64,000 nucleotides of DNA from Paenibacillus_D sp047238105 (GTDB lineage: Bacteria > Bacillota > Bacilli > Paenibacillales > Paenibacillaceae). This document shows, in pieces, positions 51,456 to 61,700 of the stretch; the stretch's first letter is position 1, and each line of letters begins with the position of its first letter. A program made the translations under genes and the position numbers. Location: assembly GCF_047238105.1 (NCBI RefSeq), contig NZ_JBDFMD010000001.1, forward strand, positions 6,386,001 to 6,450,000, given 5' to 3'. The notes under the pieces are model-generated. The model was not told the DNA's origin. It saw only the letters and a program-made list of their open reading frames with translations, and did no database searches.

Positions 51456-53969
51456 ATGCAAACACGCTTGCAACTGGTCCGTGACTGGCTCGTTGCCGGT
51501 CCGTTCGATCTGGACGTTTCATCGCGCTATACCGACAACTACCACGTCCCAACAGAACCGTATCTGTCGTTAATCGAGGAGGCAGCTGAAGGAGCGGCTG
51601 CGCTTCGTCCGGAAGAAGGAGAGGAACGGCAGCTGTGGGGACAGAGCCAACGCTGGAGGCGATGCCTGGCCGAACCTCAGCAGGAGCGGATGATCTGGGC
51701 GAGGTTTGGCAAGCACGCCCGACTGATGGTCATGCACGCTTTCACTACGATTGCAGTCGAGCAGGCGGGAACGTATGAGGTGGAGTTGTATGCGAGCGGA
51801 ACGGTGCGTTTGTGGGTGAATGAAGAATCGAGCTTCGAACACACGCAACTGGGGCGCGTATCGGGTACTCACCGCCTTCGTTTAAGACTCCATCTCGGTG
51901 AGAACCGTATCAGCCTCCTGCTTGCGAACGTTCATTTGCATTGTACGACCGCTTTTGCGTTGGTGCTGGCTGAAGATGCGGCTTGGACACAGGGGCAGCT
52001 GGACCTGCTCGTCAGCGGGAAGCAGCGTGACACGTTGCTGCTGGGTCTGGAGACGCTCGGCTTCGAGCGGCAGCTGCTTAGCGGCAGCGAGCGGATTCGG
52101 CTGCAGTGGCACGGCTCGCCGCCGGAGCCGCAGCCTCTCAAGGCTAGGCTGTACCGAAGCCGCCGGGGACTGGCGGGGGAGCAAGTAGCCGAGCTGCAAT
52201 TTGAACGCACAGGTGCCTCTGGCGAGAAAGAATGGCTGCGCGCATCAGAGCTTCCGGGACCAGGGGAGTATTCGGTCGTGCTGCACAGTCTGATCGAGGG
52301 GGGACGCGAGCTCGGAGAGTTGAAGCTGACGTTCCAGCGATTAGACTGGCAGAGCGGTTTGCAGGCGCACGAAGATTATGAAGCGCGTCGCCAGGCCATG
52401 CTCCGGATGATGGCAGATAACGGCAGCGGCATCTACCGTGAGCTGGCGAAGATGGAATCGGATCGTTGGGCAGAGGTGGATTACGGGGCAATCGAGACGG
52501 ATCTGCAGTACATGAATGACAGATACGACTGCGCGGACTTTGTGATGCACGGCTTGCTGCGGATGCTGTTCAAACACGGGGACGACGAACGGCTGCCCGC
52601 CGAGCTGAAGGCACGTATGAAGGAGTGCGTGCTGAACTTCAAATACGGCGAAGACGAGCCGGGCCGCTCGATGATGTTCACGCGTTCGGAAAACCACGAG
52701 ATGCTGTTTTATTCGGCTCAATATCTCGCCGGCTTGCTGTACCCGCTGGACATTTTTCGCGCAAGCGGACAGAACGGCCTATTCCAGGCCCAGAAGGGAC
52801 AATGGAAAACCGAACGCTGGATCAAGGAAAAAGGCATGTACGGGTATATGGAATGGCATTCAAACACTTATTACGAGGAGGACTTGCTGGCTTGTCTGAA
52901 TGTGTATGACTTTGGCGAGTCAAACGGACCGACTCGGCTGATGGCAGGGATGCTGCTCGAATTGACCGTAGCCATCATGGCTTCGCACAGCTATCGCGGG
53001 ATCCTGGCTACGACGCACGGACGCAGCTATGAGGAGATGGTCATGCATCCCGAACTGGAATCGATACAAGCCATCAACTGGTTGTTGTTTGGACAGCCCG
53101 ATCGGCTGGCAATGTATCTGTCGATCGGTGCAGTTGCGCTTGCCAGCAGCGCCTACCGTCCCCATCCGGGATGGGAGGCGGTGGCAGCCAGCGAGGCACC
53201 GCTGGAGACGCGGTCCAGCATGGGGTTGTTCCCGCGCGAATCAATGAGCGGTGTGGACAGCGCAACCTTCCGCACGGCCTCGTACATGGTCTCCGGCATG
53301 GCCGGCTCCAAAGCGGGGGAACGCGGCCACCAGGTTCATGCCGGACAAGTGCTGCTGAACGGCCGAGTACCTGTATTCGTGACGAGTTTTGACAGCATGT
53401 CGGAGATGACCAGGCCTTCTTATTGGGGAGGTCAGAGCATCATCCCTGATACCTTCGCTTACCGCAATGTGCTGGCTTTTCATTACCGGATGGAGGGGGA
53501 GCCCGGGTATTCGCACTGTTATTTCCCCATGGATCAACTCGATGAGGTGACCAGGCTGGGCGACTGGCTGTTCGGCAGGTCCGGGGAAGCTTACATCGGT
53601 GTCTTCTCCGGCAACCCTTATACCGTGACGGACAATGGTCCTTACCGTCAGCGGGAGCTGTTGTGTCTGCATAAAACAAACCTTTGGCTCATGGAAGCCG
53701 GCAGCCGGAGCGAGTCCGGCAGCTTTGAAGCGTTCGCAGCAGCGATAACCGGAGCCCGTCTGCAGCGGGAGGGAGATGTGTACCACTACGATTCGCCGTC
53801 CCAGGGACCGCTTAAGCTGGCTTACGGCGCTTCGCAGATCGGCGAGGCTCCCTACAAGACAGGGGCCTATCCACTGATCGACAATCCCTTTGCATACGGA
53901 GAGTACGGCTCGGGACTGGTCGAGCTCAAGCCGCCGGGCGGCAGTCGGCGGTTGAATTTCCACCTTTAA
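51456..53969 (+). CDS. Large cytoplasmic protein of unknown function in the glycan locus
   Basis: I do not recognise this 837-residue protein. It has no signal peptide or membrane segment. The first 300 residues look beta-rich (GTYEVELYASGTVRLWVNEESS, GPGEYSVVLH) and resemble sandwich or accessory modules. The rest is mainly helical with aromatic and His-containing motifs suggestive of an (alpha/alpha)-toroid: MMFTRSENHEMLFYSAQYLA, MYGYMEWHSNTYYEEDL and GHQVHAGQVLLNGRVPVF. That architecture is common in polysaccharide lyases and some glycosidases, so an intracellular enzyme for imported oligosaccharides is plausible, but unproven. The start ATG 51456 follows GAGAGGAG. It sits 78 bases after the binding protein, in the same direction, with no terminator between. 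Confidence 0.8.
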   Translation: MQTRLQLVRDWLVAGPFDLDVSSRYTDNYHVPTEPYLSLIEEAAEGAAALRPEEGEERQLWGQSQRWRRCLAEPQQERMIWARFGKHARLMVMHAFTTIAVEQAGTYEVELYASGTVRLWVNEESSFEHTQLGRVSGTHRLRLRLHLGENRISLLLANVHLHCTTAFALVLAEDAAWTQGQLDLLVSGKQRDTLLLGLETLGFERQLLSGSERIRLQWHGSPPEPQPLKARLYRSRRGLAGEQVAELQFERTGASGEKEWLRASELPGPGEYSVVLHSLIEGGRELGELKLTFQRLDWQSGLQAHEDYEARRQAMLRMMADNGSGIYRELAKMESDRWAEVDYGAIETDLQYMNDRYDCADFVMHGLLRMLFKHGDDERLPAELKARMKECVLNFKYGEDEPGRSMMFTRSENHEMLFYSAQYLAGLLYPLDIFRASGQNGLFQAQKGQWKTERWIKEKGMYGYMEWHSNTYYEEDLLACLNVYDFGESNGPTRLMAGMLLELTVAIMASHSYRGILATTHGRSYEEMVMHPELESIQAINWLLFGQPDRLAMYLSIGAVALASSAYRPHPGWEAVAASEAPLETRSSMGLFPRESMSGVDSATFRTASYMVSGMAGSKAGERGHQVHAGQVLLNGRVPVFVTSFDSMSEMTRPSYWGGQSIIPDTFAYRNVLAFHYRMEGEPGYSHCYFPMDQLDEVTRLGDWLFGRSGEAYIGVFSGNPYTVTDNGPYRQRELLCLHKTNLWLMEAGSRSESGSFEAFAAAITGARLQREGDVYHYDSPSQGPLKLAYGASQIGEAPYKTGAYPLIDNPFAYGEYGSGLVELKPPGGSRRLNFHL

Positions 53970-54046
53970 CAGAAATTTTTGTCGCCATCAGTAGCCATTC
54001 GCCCACCTCCGAATAAGATGAAGCATAGAAGAAAGGAGTTGGGAAG

Positions 54047-54349
54047 ATGGATAAGGAGCAGATGAAGAAATTGTGTCACGATCATATGCACCGCTATGTC
54101 GTGGCCAATACGAAAGAGGGCTGGTGTACGGACGGCTTCGTAGAATATGTGGACGATGAGGTGGTTTGTTTGGCCGTGCCTTGCGGGCCGGAATGGAATA
54201 CTCGGGCATTCGGTCCGTATCCGTATTGGGGAACGCCGTTCGGCAGACCGCCGTTATACCCGTACCCTTATTATCCGAGAAGATTTTTTGCCCGGCAGAT
54301 ATTCCCGCTCGCCGCACTGCTGGGACTGTCACTGCTGCCGTTCTACTGA
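54047..54349 (+). CDS. Small Tyr/Pro-rich protein
   Basis: The 100-residue product has a structured first half (CHDHMHRYVVANTKEGWCTDGFVE, then VDDEVVCLAVPCG) and a second half of aromatic and Pro residues (FGPYPYWGTPFGRPP, YPYPYYPRRFF). It ends with a short hydrophobic tail (FPLAALLGLSLLPFY). A strong AAAGGAG precedes ATG 54047. Similar short Cys/His plus PY-rich proteins occur in spore-formers, sometimes linked to coat or envelope, but I cannot name the family. It appears unrelated to glycan degradation and may be an old chromosomal gene beside the locus. Confidence 0.7.
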   Translation: MDKEQMKKLCHDHMHRYVVANTKEGWCTDGFVEYVDDEVVCLAVPCGPEWNTRAFGPYPYWGTPFGRPPLYPYPYYPRRFFARQIFPLAALLGLSLLPFY

Positions 54350-54365
54350 AATAAAGCTGCAGCCA

Positions 54366-54394
54366 GCTCCGGGGCGGGAGTGCCGGAGCGGGCT
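54366..54394 (+). terminator. Weak terminator-like hairpin
   Basis: GCTCCGG (54366-54372) and CCGGAGC (54383-54389) flank a ten-base loop, followed by GGGCTTT. It could end transcripts of the small protein gene, but the T run is short. Confidence 0.4.
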
Positions 54395-54538
54395 TTCGTG
54401 CTCCTTAGGCTTGTCCGCAACCAGTGAAGATTTTCTTTACATCCCCAATAAAACGATGTAGGATCATAATTGAATTTTATATAGATCTATGTTGTATCCT
54501 AAATGCTAATTGAGAGAGGGGGATAGCTTTGAATTGTT

Positions 54539-54552
54539 TGTAAGCGCTACCA
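54539..54552 (+). promoter_or_regulatory. CcpA catabolite response element (cre)
   Basis: TGTAAGCGCTACCA matches the cre consensus TGWAANCGNTNWCA at all but one position. It lies 54 bases before the first lyase start, in an otherwise AT-rich upstream region where the promoter should be. A site there would allow CcpA to repress the lyase genes when preferred sugars are present. Confidence 0.65.
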
Positions 54553-54605
54553 GATTGAAAGCGACTGACCGCAACTTATTCCTTATTGAGAAAGGTGGAC
54601 AACCC

Positions 54606-57600
54606 ATGCTCGGATCTGCTCGCCGAATCAGTGCAATACTTGTCCTGACTCTAGCTCTTTTTGCGTTCCCGCCGGGATGGTCGGCACAGTTATTACCAAG
54701 CCCGCCCCTGCAGGCGGCTGAGGCTTCCGCAACAGCGGAGGGGCAGTGGCTGGACCGCTTCTCATTCGAGCCCGCAACGATCACTTCACCCTCCGACCTG
54801 GCAGATTTCTCAGGCATGCACCCCCGGCTGTTCATCACGCCGGACGGCCTGAGCGAGCTCAAGGCCAAGATCCATCAGCCACAATATCATCCGCAATATC
54901 AAGTTATTATGAGCCAGACTTCCAGTCCGCTAGCGCTCGCCTTCCGTTATCTGATCACGGAGGATCCCGAGCTGGGGGATCAGGCGATATCCGCCATGCT
55001 GGATGTGTATCGCGGATTCACGGATGCGGACGTCGAAGACCGCGGCCGTTCTTACATGACCGCTTATACTTACGGTCCCATGGTATATGACTGGTGCTAC
55101 GACAGGCTGACGACAGCTCAGAAGGATGAATTTATTAGTCATTTCGTAAGAGCTGCGACCTTTCCGGACAAGCCGCCAGGCTTTCCGATCAATCAGAACG
55201 CGAACACGCTGACCGGCCACCACAGCGCCGGATGGTTCTATAACCAGCTGTGGATGGGGCTTGCCATCTATGACGAGGACCCGGCGATGTGGAATGGCGC
55301 GCTTGACTTTTTCCTGAAAGAGCATCAGCACGTACTGAACTTTACGTTCCCTTCCGGCATCAGCGAGCAGGGCTGGTACATTTCCCGCTATGCCTACCCG
55401 ACCCATTTTATTTTGATGATGCATCAACTGACAGGCGGCGAGCGTATCGTTGATTCGTCGCATGAAGTGGCACTCGACCAACTGCTCTATTATTTGCGTC
55501 CGGATGGCCAGCAGATCCGTACCGGCAGTGTAGCGGCCGATACTTCTGGGTCCGAGGAGTACAAGTACACGATGCTGGATATCCTCGGCAACATGTATGA
55601 GAACGGTGTCTACAAAAATCTCAAATCGTATTTTGCCCCGCGCGATCAGGTGATGGAGGCTGCGCTCGATATCATCGTCCGGCCCGCGACGCTGGAAGCC
55701 CTGTCATTTGAAGGCGTCCCCCTGGTGCGGTTTTTCCCGGAGCCGATCGGCAGCGAGATGATTGCCCGCAGCGGCTGGGACACCAGCGGGCAGGAAAGCG
55801 ACGATTATGTCGTGCAAATGCGGGGAGGCCATGCCGTCATTGGCGGCCATCAGCATATGGATTTCGGTACATTCCAGCTTTATTACAAGGGCAACCTCAC
55901 AGGGCCATCCGGCGCTTACCGCGGCAGCCAGACCGATTTCAATCAACCGCATTGGCGTCATTATTATCGTTCCACGATCGCAAACAATGGACTGATCATC
56001 TACAACCCCGATCAGGTAGACGGCAATGCATGGCAGGATCCCCAGAACGACGGCGGCGCGCATTTTCCTCGGACCTCGGGCAGCTGGGAGCCTAACAAGC
56101 TGCAGGATTTCGCGGATCCGAGCAATGAATATAACGGCGGCGATCTCATCGCCCGAGGCACAGACGAGCAGAATGGCACATATAACTACGCCTATCTATC
56201 GGCGGATCTGACGAAGGGATACCAGCATTCTTCGGACCCGGCCAATCCAGACCGGGCGAATCTGGTCACACGCTCGATGGTAACCATGCCGACAGAGGAA
56301 GCGGATCATCCGTTAGCCTTCTTCGTATTCGACCGCGTACTGGCAACTGACGAGAGCTATCTCAAAAAGTTTATTCTTCATACCGCGACCAATCCCGTCA
56401 TCAGCGGGAACAAGATGGTGTCATCTGCAGCGCGTGCTGCTGACGGATACAAGGGGCAACTGGCTTCATGGACGCTCCTGCCGGAGCAGCCGACCTTCGA
56501 TGTAGTGGAAGGGTACAAGGTCGGCTACGGCGCCCATGAGAAAGATTACCCGATCGGGACGCCGGTTGGCTCGTTCTATGAGGAGATGGGCTATCGTCTG
56601 GAGGTATCGCAGGCAGCCGCTGGAGCCGAGACCCGGTTCCTGCACGCCTTGACGGTAAGTGAAGAGGGCATACCGGTGACTGCCGAGGCAGAGCTGATCG
56701 AGGCAGGGGCGGCTACAGGAGCCAAGCTCTTCAACAAAAATGTGATCTTCTCGGATGATGGCGCGCCGATGGCATCGGCCAGCTTTACCATCACAGGTGA
56801 CGGCCAGCAAAGTATTCTGGTTACCGATCTTGTCCCCGGCGCTTACTTCATCGACCGAACCGATCGACCTGCGGGAGACTATCTCCAGTACGGTGAAGTC
56901 GACGAAGTGTGCAAATGCTTGTATATCGAGGGCAATTCCGGAACCTACAGCGTCACCAGGACGAGTGCAACTGCCGAATCGGCCGCCGCTCTGGTGCAGC
57001 GGCTCGGAGGCAATCTGCTCGCTCCCGAGGTAAGTGTGAGCGCGCCGGGACCGGATGCTATCGTCAGCGGCCCGGTAACGCTGACGGCCGCCGCCGTCGA
57101 TGCAACCGGTATCGCAGGTGTCCAGTTTATGCTGAACGGCCGCAAGCTCGGACCAGAACAGACAACAGAGCCATACTCTTATACATGGGATACGACGGCA
57201 GCTTCCGATGGTCATTATAGTCTGACCGCTCTGGCCAGAGATGAGGGTGGGCTGGTGCGCTTATCGGAGCCGATCCATCTGACTGTACACAATGAGGCAG
57301 GCTTCCTACCCTGGTATGCGTCCTTCGACAGCGGCGCCGACCTTGCATTTACGGGTGCCGGGGATTGGGCGGAAGCCAATGGCAAACTGGTGCTGGAGCA
57401 TGCGGGCACGGCGCCCTCCATTGCAAGAAGCTCACGCGTGTTCACAGGAGACCTGAAAGCGTCCGTGGATGCGCAGCTGTGGACAGGACCGGGAAGCAGC
57501 GGTCATGTCCGGCTGGTGTTTGATTATATGGATGAGGACAATTACCGCTACCTGGAGCTGCATGAGACGGCCTCCGAGAGCGGCCTCTACCAGTATGCAG

Positions 57601-58670
57601 GAGGGACGCTTAGCAAGCTGACGGGGGTGGAACGCAGCTTGATACCAGGCGCGACCAACCGGCTGGAGGTCAGACGCAATGGACAATTCGCGGATCTCTA
57701 TATCAATGGTGTCTTCGTGGCGCAGGCGCAACTCGGCTCCGTAGCCGATGGAAGCATTGGTGTCAGCGCCTCCAACGATGCCCGCTTCGGCAATCTAGCG
57801 GTTCGGCCTATCATGGATGGTCAGGAAGTCGATGTTCAGCCGCCTCAAGTGACAATACTCTCACCGGCTGCAAGCACAACGTTGAGCGGCCAGCTCGAGG
57901 TAACGGCGGAAGCGATCGACAACGACGAGGTGGCCAATGTCCAATTCTTGCTGAACGGGTTGTATCTCGGAGATGCCAAGACATCCGAGACCGATACGTA
58001 TGCCGTAGACTGGGATACGACGATCTATCCAAACGGCACCTATAATCTCTCCGCTGTAGCGACCGATCAGGCCGGTAACCGCAAGCATGCCTCGGTGGTC
58101 TCGGTTACGGTCGATAATCCCGATGCCCAGACCGTGATAGAGGAGCGGTTCAATACGGACGAGGGCGGCTTCAGCGTCGTCAGTGGCGGCACCTGGGCAG
58201 TGACGGAAGGGCGATACCAGCTGAGCGGCGCGGTTAATCTTACGCCGCTTGGCAATCTGGCCATCCATGATACGCCGGTCTCGGGCGCGTACATGGTGAC
58301 GGTTGATGCCGGCAATACCGGCAGCTGGAATGGCTTCCGCGATTTTGCAGTCATCTTTGATTACCAGGACGCCGGCAACTATTATTATGCCAGCTTCGGC
58401 CAGACCAGCGATGCTAATGCCGGAGGCTTCTTCAAGGTTTCGGGCGGCACACGGACCAAACTGACCTCATTCACCGGGCGGGTCGATCCGCCGACCATGT
58501 ACACGGTCAATGTGATTCGTGACGGCAGCCAGATGCGGGCATACGTCAGCGGCGAACTGGTCGGATCGGCCACGGACGGCACTGTTATTCTGGACGGCAA
58601 GACAGGTATAGGCAGTGTTAATGACGCGACCCTGTTCGACAACTTTATTGTCACAGAGCTTGAGAGCTAA
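54606..58670 (+). CDS. Secreted heparinase II/III-type polysaccharide lyase, multidomain
   Basis: This is probably an extracellular uronate-specific lyase. The 1354-residue product has a signal peptide (AILVLTLALFAFPPGWSA, cleavage near LQAAEA). The helical toroid contains HPRLFITPDGL and YDWCYDRLT. The Hepar_II_III beta-sandwich has GGHQHMDFGTFQLYYKG (GHxHxD, near residue 412) and SGAYRG. Behind it lie an Ig-like module (about 807-896), LamG-like (898-1075), a second Ig-like (1079-1171) and a second LamG-like (1175-1354). The Ig repeats share VQFMLNGRKLG / VQFLLNGLYLG. The start ATG 54606 has AAAGGTGG upstream. The frame is open to 54510, but those 32 residues would lie before the signal peptide. 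A cre site is upstream. The next gene is a paralogue 36 bases on. Confidence 0.9.
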   Translation: MLGSARRISAILVLTLALFAFPPGWSAQLLPSPPLQAAEASATAEGQWLDRFSFEPATITSPSDLADFSGMHPRLFITPDGLSELKAKIHQPQYHPQYQVIMSQTSSPLALAFRYLITEDPELGDQAISAMLDVYRGFTDADVEDRGRSYMTAYTYGPMVYDWCYDRLTTAQKDEFISHFVRAATFPDKPPGFPINQNANTLTGHHSAGWFYNQLWMGLAIYDEDPAMWNGALDFFLKEHQHVLNFTFPSGISEQGWYISRYAYPTHFILMMHQLTGGERIVDSSHEVALDQLLYYLRPDGQQIRTGSVAADTSGSEEYKYTMLDILGNMYENGVYKNLKSYFAPRDQVMEAALDIIVRPATLEALSFEGVPLVRFFPEPIGSEMIARSGWDTSGQESDDYVVQMRGGHAVIGGHQHMDFGTFQLYYKGNLTGPSGAYRGSQTDFNQPHWRHYYRSTIANNGLIIYNPDQVDGNAWQDPQNDGGAHFPRTSGSWEPNKLQDFADPSNEYNGGDLIARGTDEQNGTYNYAYLSADLTKGYQHSSDPANPDRANLVTRSMVTMPTEEADHPLAFFVFDRVLATDESYLKKFILHTATNPVISGNKMVSSAARAADGYKGQLASWTLLPEQPTFDVVEGYKVGYGAHEKDYPIGTPVGSFYEEMGYRLEVSQAAAGAETRFLHALTVSEEGIPVTAEAELIEAGAATGAKLFNKNVIFSDDGAPMASASFTITGDGQQSILVTDLVPGAYFIDRTDRPAGDYLQYGEVDEVCKCLYIEGNSGTYSVTRTSATAESAAALVQRLGGNLLAPEVSVSAPGPDAIVSGPVTLTAAAVDATGIAGVQFMLNGRKLGPEQTTEPYSYTWDTTAASDGHYSLTALARDEGGLVRLSEPIHLTVHNEAGFLPWYASFDSGADLAFTGAGDWAEANGKLVLEHAGTAPSIARSSRVFTGDLKASVDAQLWTGPGSSGHVRLVFDYMDEDNYRYLELHETASESGLYQYAGGTLSKLTGVERSLIPGATNRLEVRRNGQFADLYINGVFVAQAQLGSVADGSIGVSASNDARFGNLAVRPIMDGQEVDVQPPQVTILSPAASTTLSGQLEVTAEAIDNDEVANVQFLLNGLYLGDAKTSETDTYAVDWDTTIYPNGTYNLSAVATDQAGNRKHASVVSVTVDNPDAQTVIEERFNTDEGGFSVVSGGTWAVTEGRYQLSGAVNLTPLGNLAIHDTPVSGAYMVTVDAGNTGSWNGFRDFAVIFDYQDAGNYYYASFGQTSDANAGGFFKVSGGTRTKLTSFTGRVDPPTMYTVNVIRDGSQMRAYVSGELVGSATDGTVILDGKTGIGSVNDATLFDNFIVTELES

Positions 58671-58706
58671 GCGATCAACCATCACAAGCCGGGAGGAATC
58701 GAACCG

Positions 58707-61700
58707 ATGAGAAAACGAACGAGATCATGGATTTGTTCTGGAATAATCGCTTCGCTGCTCTGGAGCGGGGGCGTCGGACTGCTGCCAGGAGAGGCGATGC
58801 CTGCAGCTGGGGCCGAGGAGATGCCTGCAGGCGAGCCGTTTTTAGCTGACCTGTTGGATGCATCCGATGTGCCTAATTTTGCAGGTCAACACCCGCGCCT
58901 TTTCATTACGGCAGACCGGCTGCCAGAGCTGCGCAGCCGGATCGCCGATGATCCGGAATACTACGATGAATGGCACTTGATCCTGAGTGCCAATACTCCC
59001 GTTGCCAAAGCATTCCGCTATTTAATCACGGAGGATGAGGCGTTGGGGACGGCGGCCATCTCAGAAACGCTGACTGCATTGACCGGGCTCAACGATTCCA
59101 ATCGCGAGAGTCAGGGGCGCTCGGCCATGTCGATTTATTTCTGGGCTCCGCTCGTATATGACTGGTGTTATGATCTGCTGTCAACGGCGCAGAAGGAAAG
59201 CTTCTATACCGAGTTTCTCAAATTTGCGCAATTCCCGAACAAACCGCCCGGCTTCCCGATCAGCTCCAGCGCGAAGGCGCTCTCCAGTCACCATGTGGAG
59301 GGCTGGTATTGGCATCAGCTGGTCATCGGACTGGCTGTATACGACGAGCAGCCTGCCATGTGGAACGGAGCGCTGGATTTCTTCTTCAATGAGCATCAGC
59401 GCGCCAACAACTTCTGGATGTCCTCCGGCCTCCACCATCAGGGGGCGGGGTACCTCGGGACGCGGTTCGCGCACCCAGCGATGTTCAGCATGATGATGAA
59501 CGTCTTGACGGATGGCGGGCATGTCTTCGACAGTTCGACCCGCGACCTGGCGTATCAGCACATCTTCCATCTCCGGCCCGACGGCGAGATGATCCGCTCC
59601 GGCGACATGTCAACCCAGAACGGGCTGGAGGAATTCAAATCCGTCGTGCTGCAGCAGATGGCCAATTATTATCAGGATGATGCGCTCTACCATGCTGCGC
59701 AATACTACAGCGTCAGGGAGCCGGTACTGGAAACCGTGCTGGATGTGCTGACGCGCCAGTCCGAGCTGGGCGAGCGCGAGAGTCTGGACGGGCTGCCGCT
59801 GGTGACGTTTTTCCCCGAGCCGGTAGGCGCCGAGATGGTGGCGCGCAGCAGCTGGGATATCGGCGACCCTGAAAGCGACGATTATCTCGTGCAGATGCGC
59901 ATCGGCAAATATCAGTTCGGCAACCATCAGCACATGGACATGGGCACGTTCCAGATCTACTACAAGGGCGGCTTGACCGGAGACAGCGGCTCGTATCGCG
60001 GCAGCACGGCCGATTACGGGACGGCGCACTGGCGTCATTTCTACCGTTCGACGATCGCGCATAATGGACTGATTATTTATAATCCCGAGCAGATCGACGG
60101 AGCAGAGTACATCGATCCCCACAATGACGGCGGCATCCGCTTCCCGTATTCATCCGGCGACTGGCAGCCGGGGCGTGTAGAGGATCTGATCAACCCGCGC
60201 AACAGCTACGATGCCGGAGACTTGATTGCGAGAGGGACAGATGAAGTGGATGGCAGCTACAATTATGCCTATATCTCCGGTGATTTGACCAAGGGATATC
60301 AGCATACGTATGACAACCGCAATCCCGACCGGGCTGAGCAGGTCACGCGCTCTATGGTGACGATGCCTTCGCAGGAGAAGAATCATCCGCTCTCCTTCTT
60401 CGTCTTCGACCGCATCCGGGCAACGGACGAGGATTACTTGAAGAAATTCATCCTTCATACGGCAGATGAGCCTGTCATTACAGGCAACCGCATCCAGTCC
60501 GGCGCGCCTCGTTCAGAGCAAGGCTACAACGGTGAGCTGGTGTCCTGGACGCTGCTGCCGCAGGCAGCCAGCCTGGAGGCTGTACAAGGCTACAAAGTCG
60601 GATACGGCGCCAATCAGGCGGAATTCTCACCGGGCACTGTCAATGATGCCGACTTCGAAGAAATGAAATACCGGTTGGAGGTTTCGGGTAGTGAAAGCGG
60701 TAAAAATGAGCACTTCCTCCATGCCATGACCGTATCCGAGGAGGGCTTGCCGGTGCCGGCCGAGGCCGCGCTGATCGAGGCTGGCCCTGCGGCGGGCGCG
60801 CAGCTGCTAGGCAACACCGCGCTCTTCTCGCGCAGCGGTGCAGCCATGTCGGAAGTGGGCTTCACCTTGCCGGGCGAGGGGACGCAAAAGGTGTTGGTTA
60901 CGGATCTGGTGCCGGGGACGTATCTGATCGACCGGACCGATCGTTCGCCAGGCGACTATCTTCAGTACCAAACGGTATCTCCGGAATGCGGATGCGTCTT
61001 TTTTGAGGGCAATCCCGGCGATTACCAGGTGACGCGAACCGCCATTACTCCTGAGATTGCCGAGCGCATCAAGGCTGCTCGCGGTGGCGATCAGACAGCT
61101 CCGGAGGTCGTGGTCGCGGCGCCGACAGCTCCAGTGACCGGCACGTCAACCTTGACTGCGACAGCGACTGACAATGTCGGTGTGACGGGCGTTCAACTGC
61201 TGCTGGACGGCAAGAAGCTCGGTGCGGAGATGACCTCGGCTCCTTACGAGCTGACTTGGGACAGCAGCGGGTATGCCGATGGCCATTATGCGCTCACGGC
61301 TTCTGTCCGTGATGCGGCAGGCAACCGCACGCTCTCGGAGCCTGCGGGGGTCATCGTGCACAATGAGCCGGGCTTCCTGCCGGTACGCGACTCCTTCGAC
61401 AGCGGCGCAGGTGCATTCACGGCTGCCGGGTCTTGGCAGGCGGAGAATGGCAAATACCTTCTGCAGTCCGATACGGGCGGCCTGGCGCTGCATGAACGAA
61501 CATTTACAGACGACTTCTCTCTGAGGGTAGATGCAACATTGCTCAGCAAGACGACGGGCAGCCGGCAGCTGATGCAGGTGTTCATTATCAAGACGCATCG
61601 AATTATGCGTACGTCCGTCTGAGCGAGGACAGCAACGACAGCGGCATCTACAAGCTGGTGAACGGCACGGAGCAGCAGATCGAGGCGCTGTCCGGGACCA

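Noticed and set aside
61570..61600. Programmed frameshift in the second lyase
   Set aside because: No slippery heptamer, stimulatory hairpin or internal ribosome site is apparent, and the event needs a lost base in the middle of a conserved module. A mutation or sequencing error is simpler.
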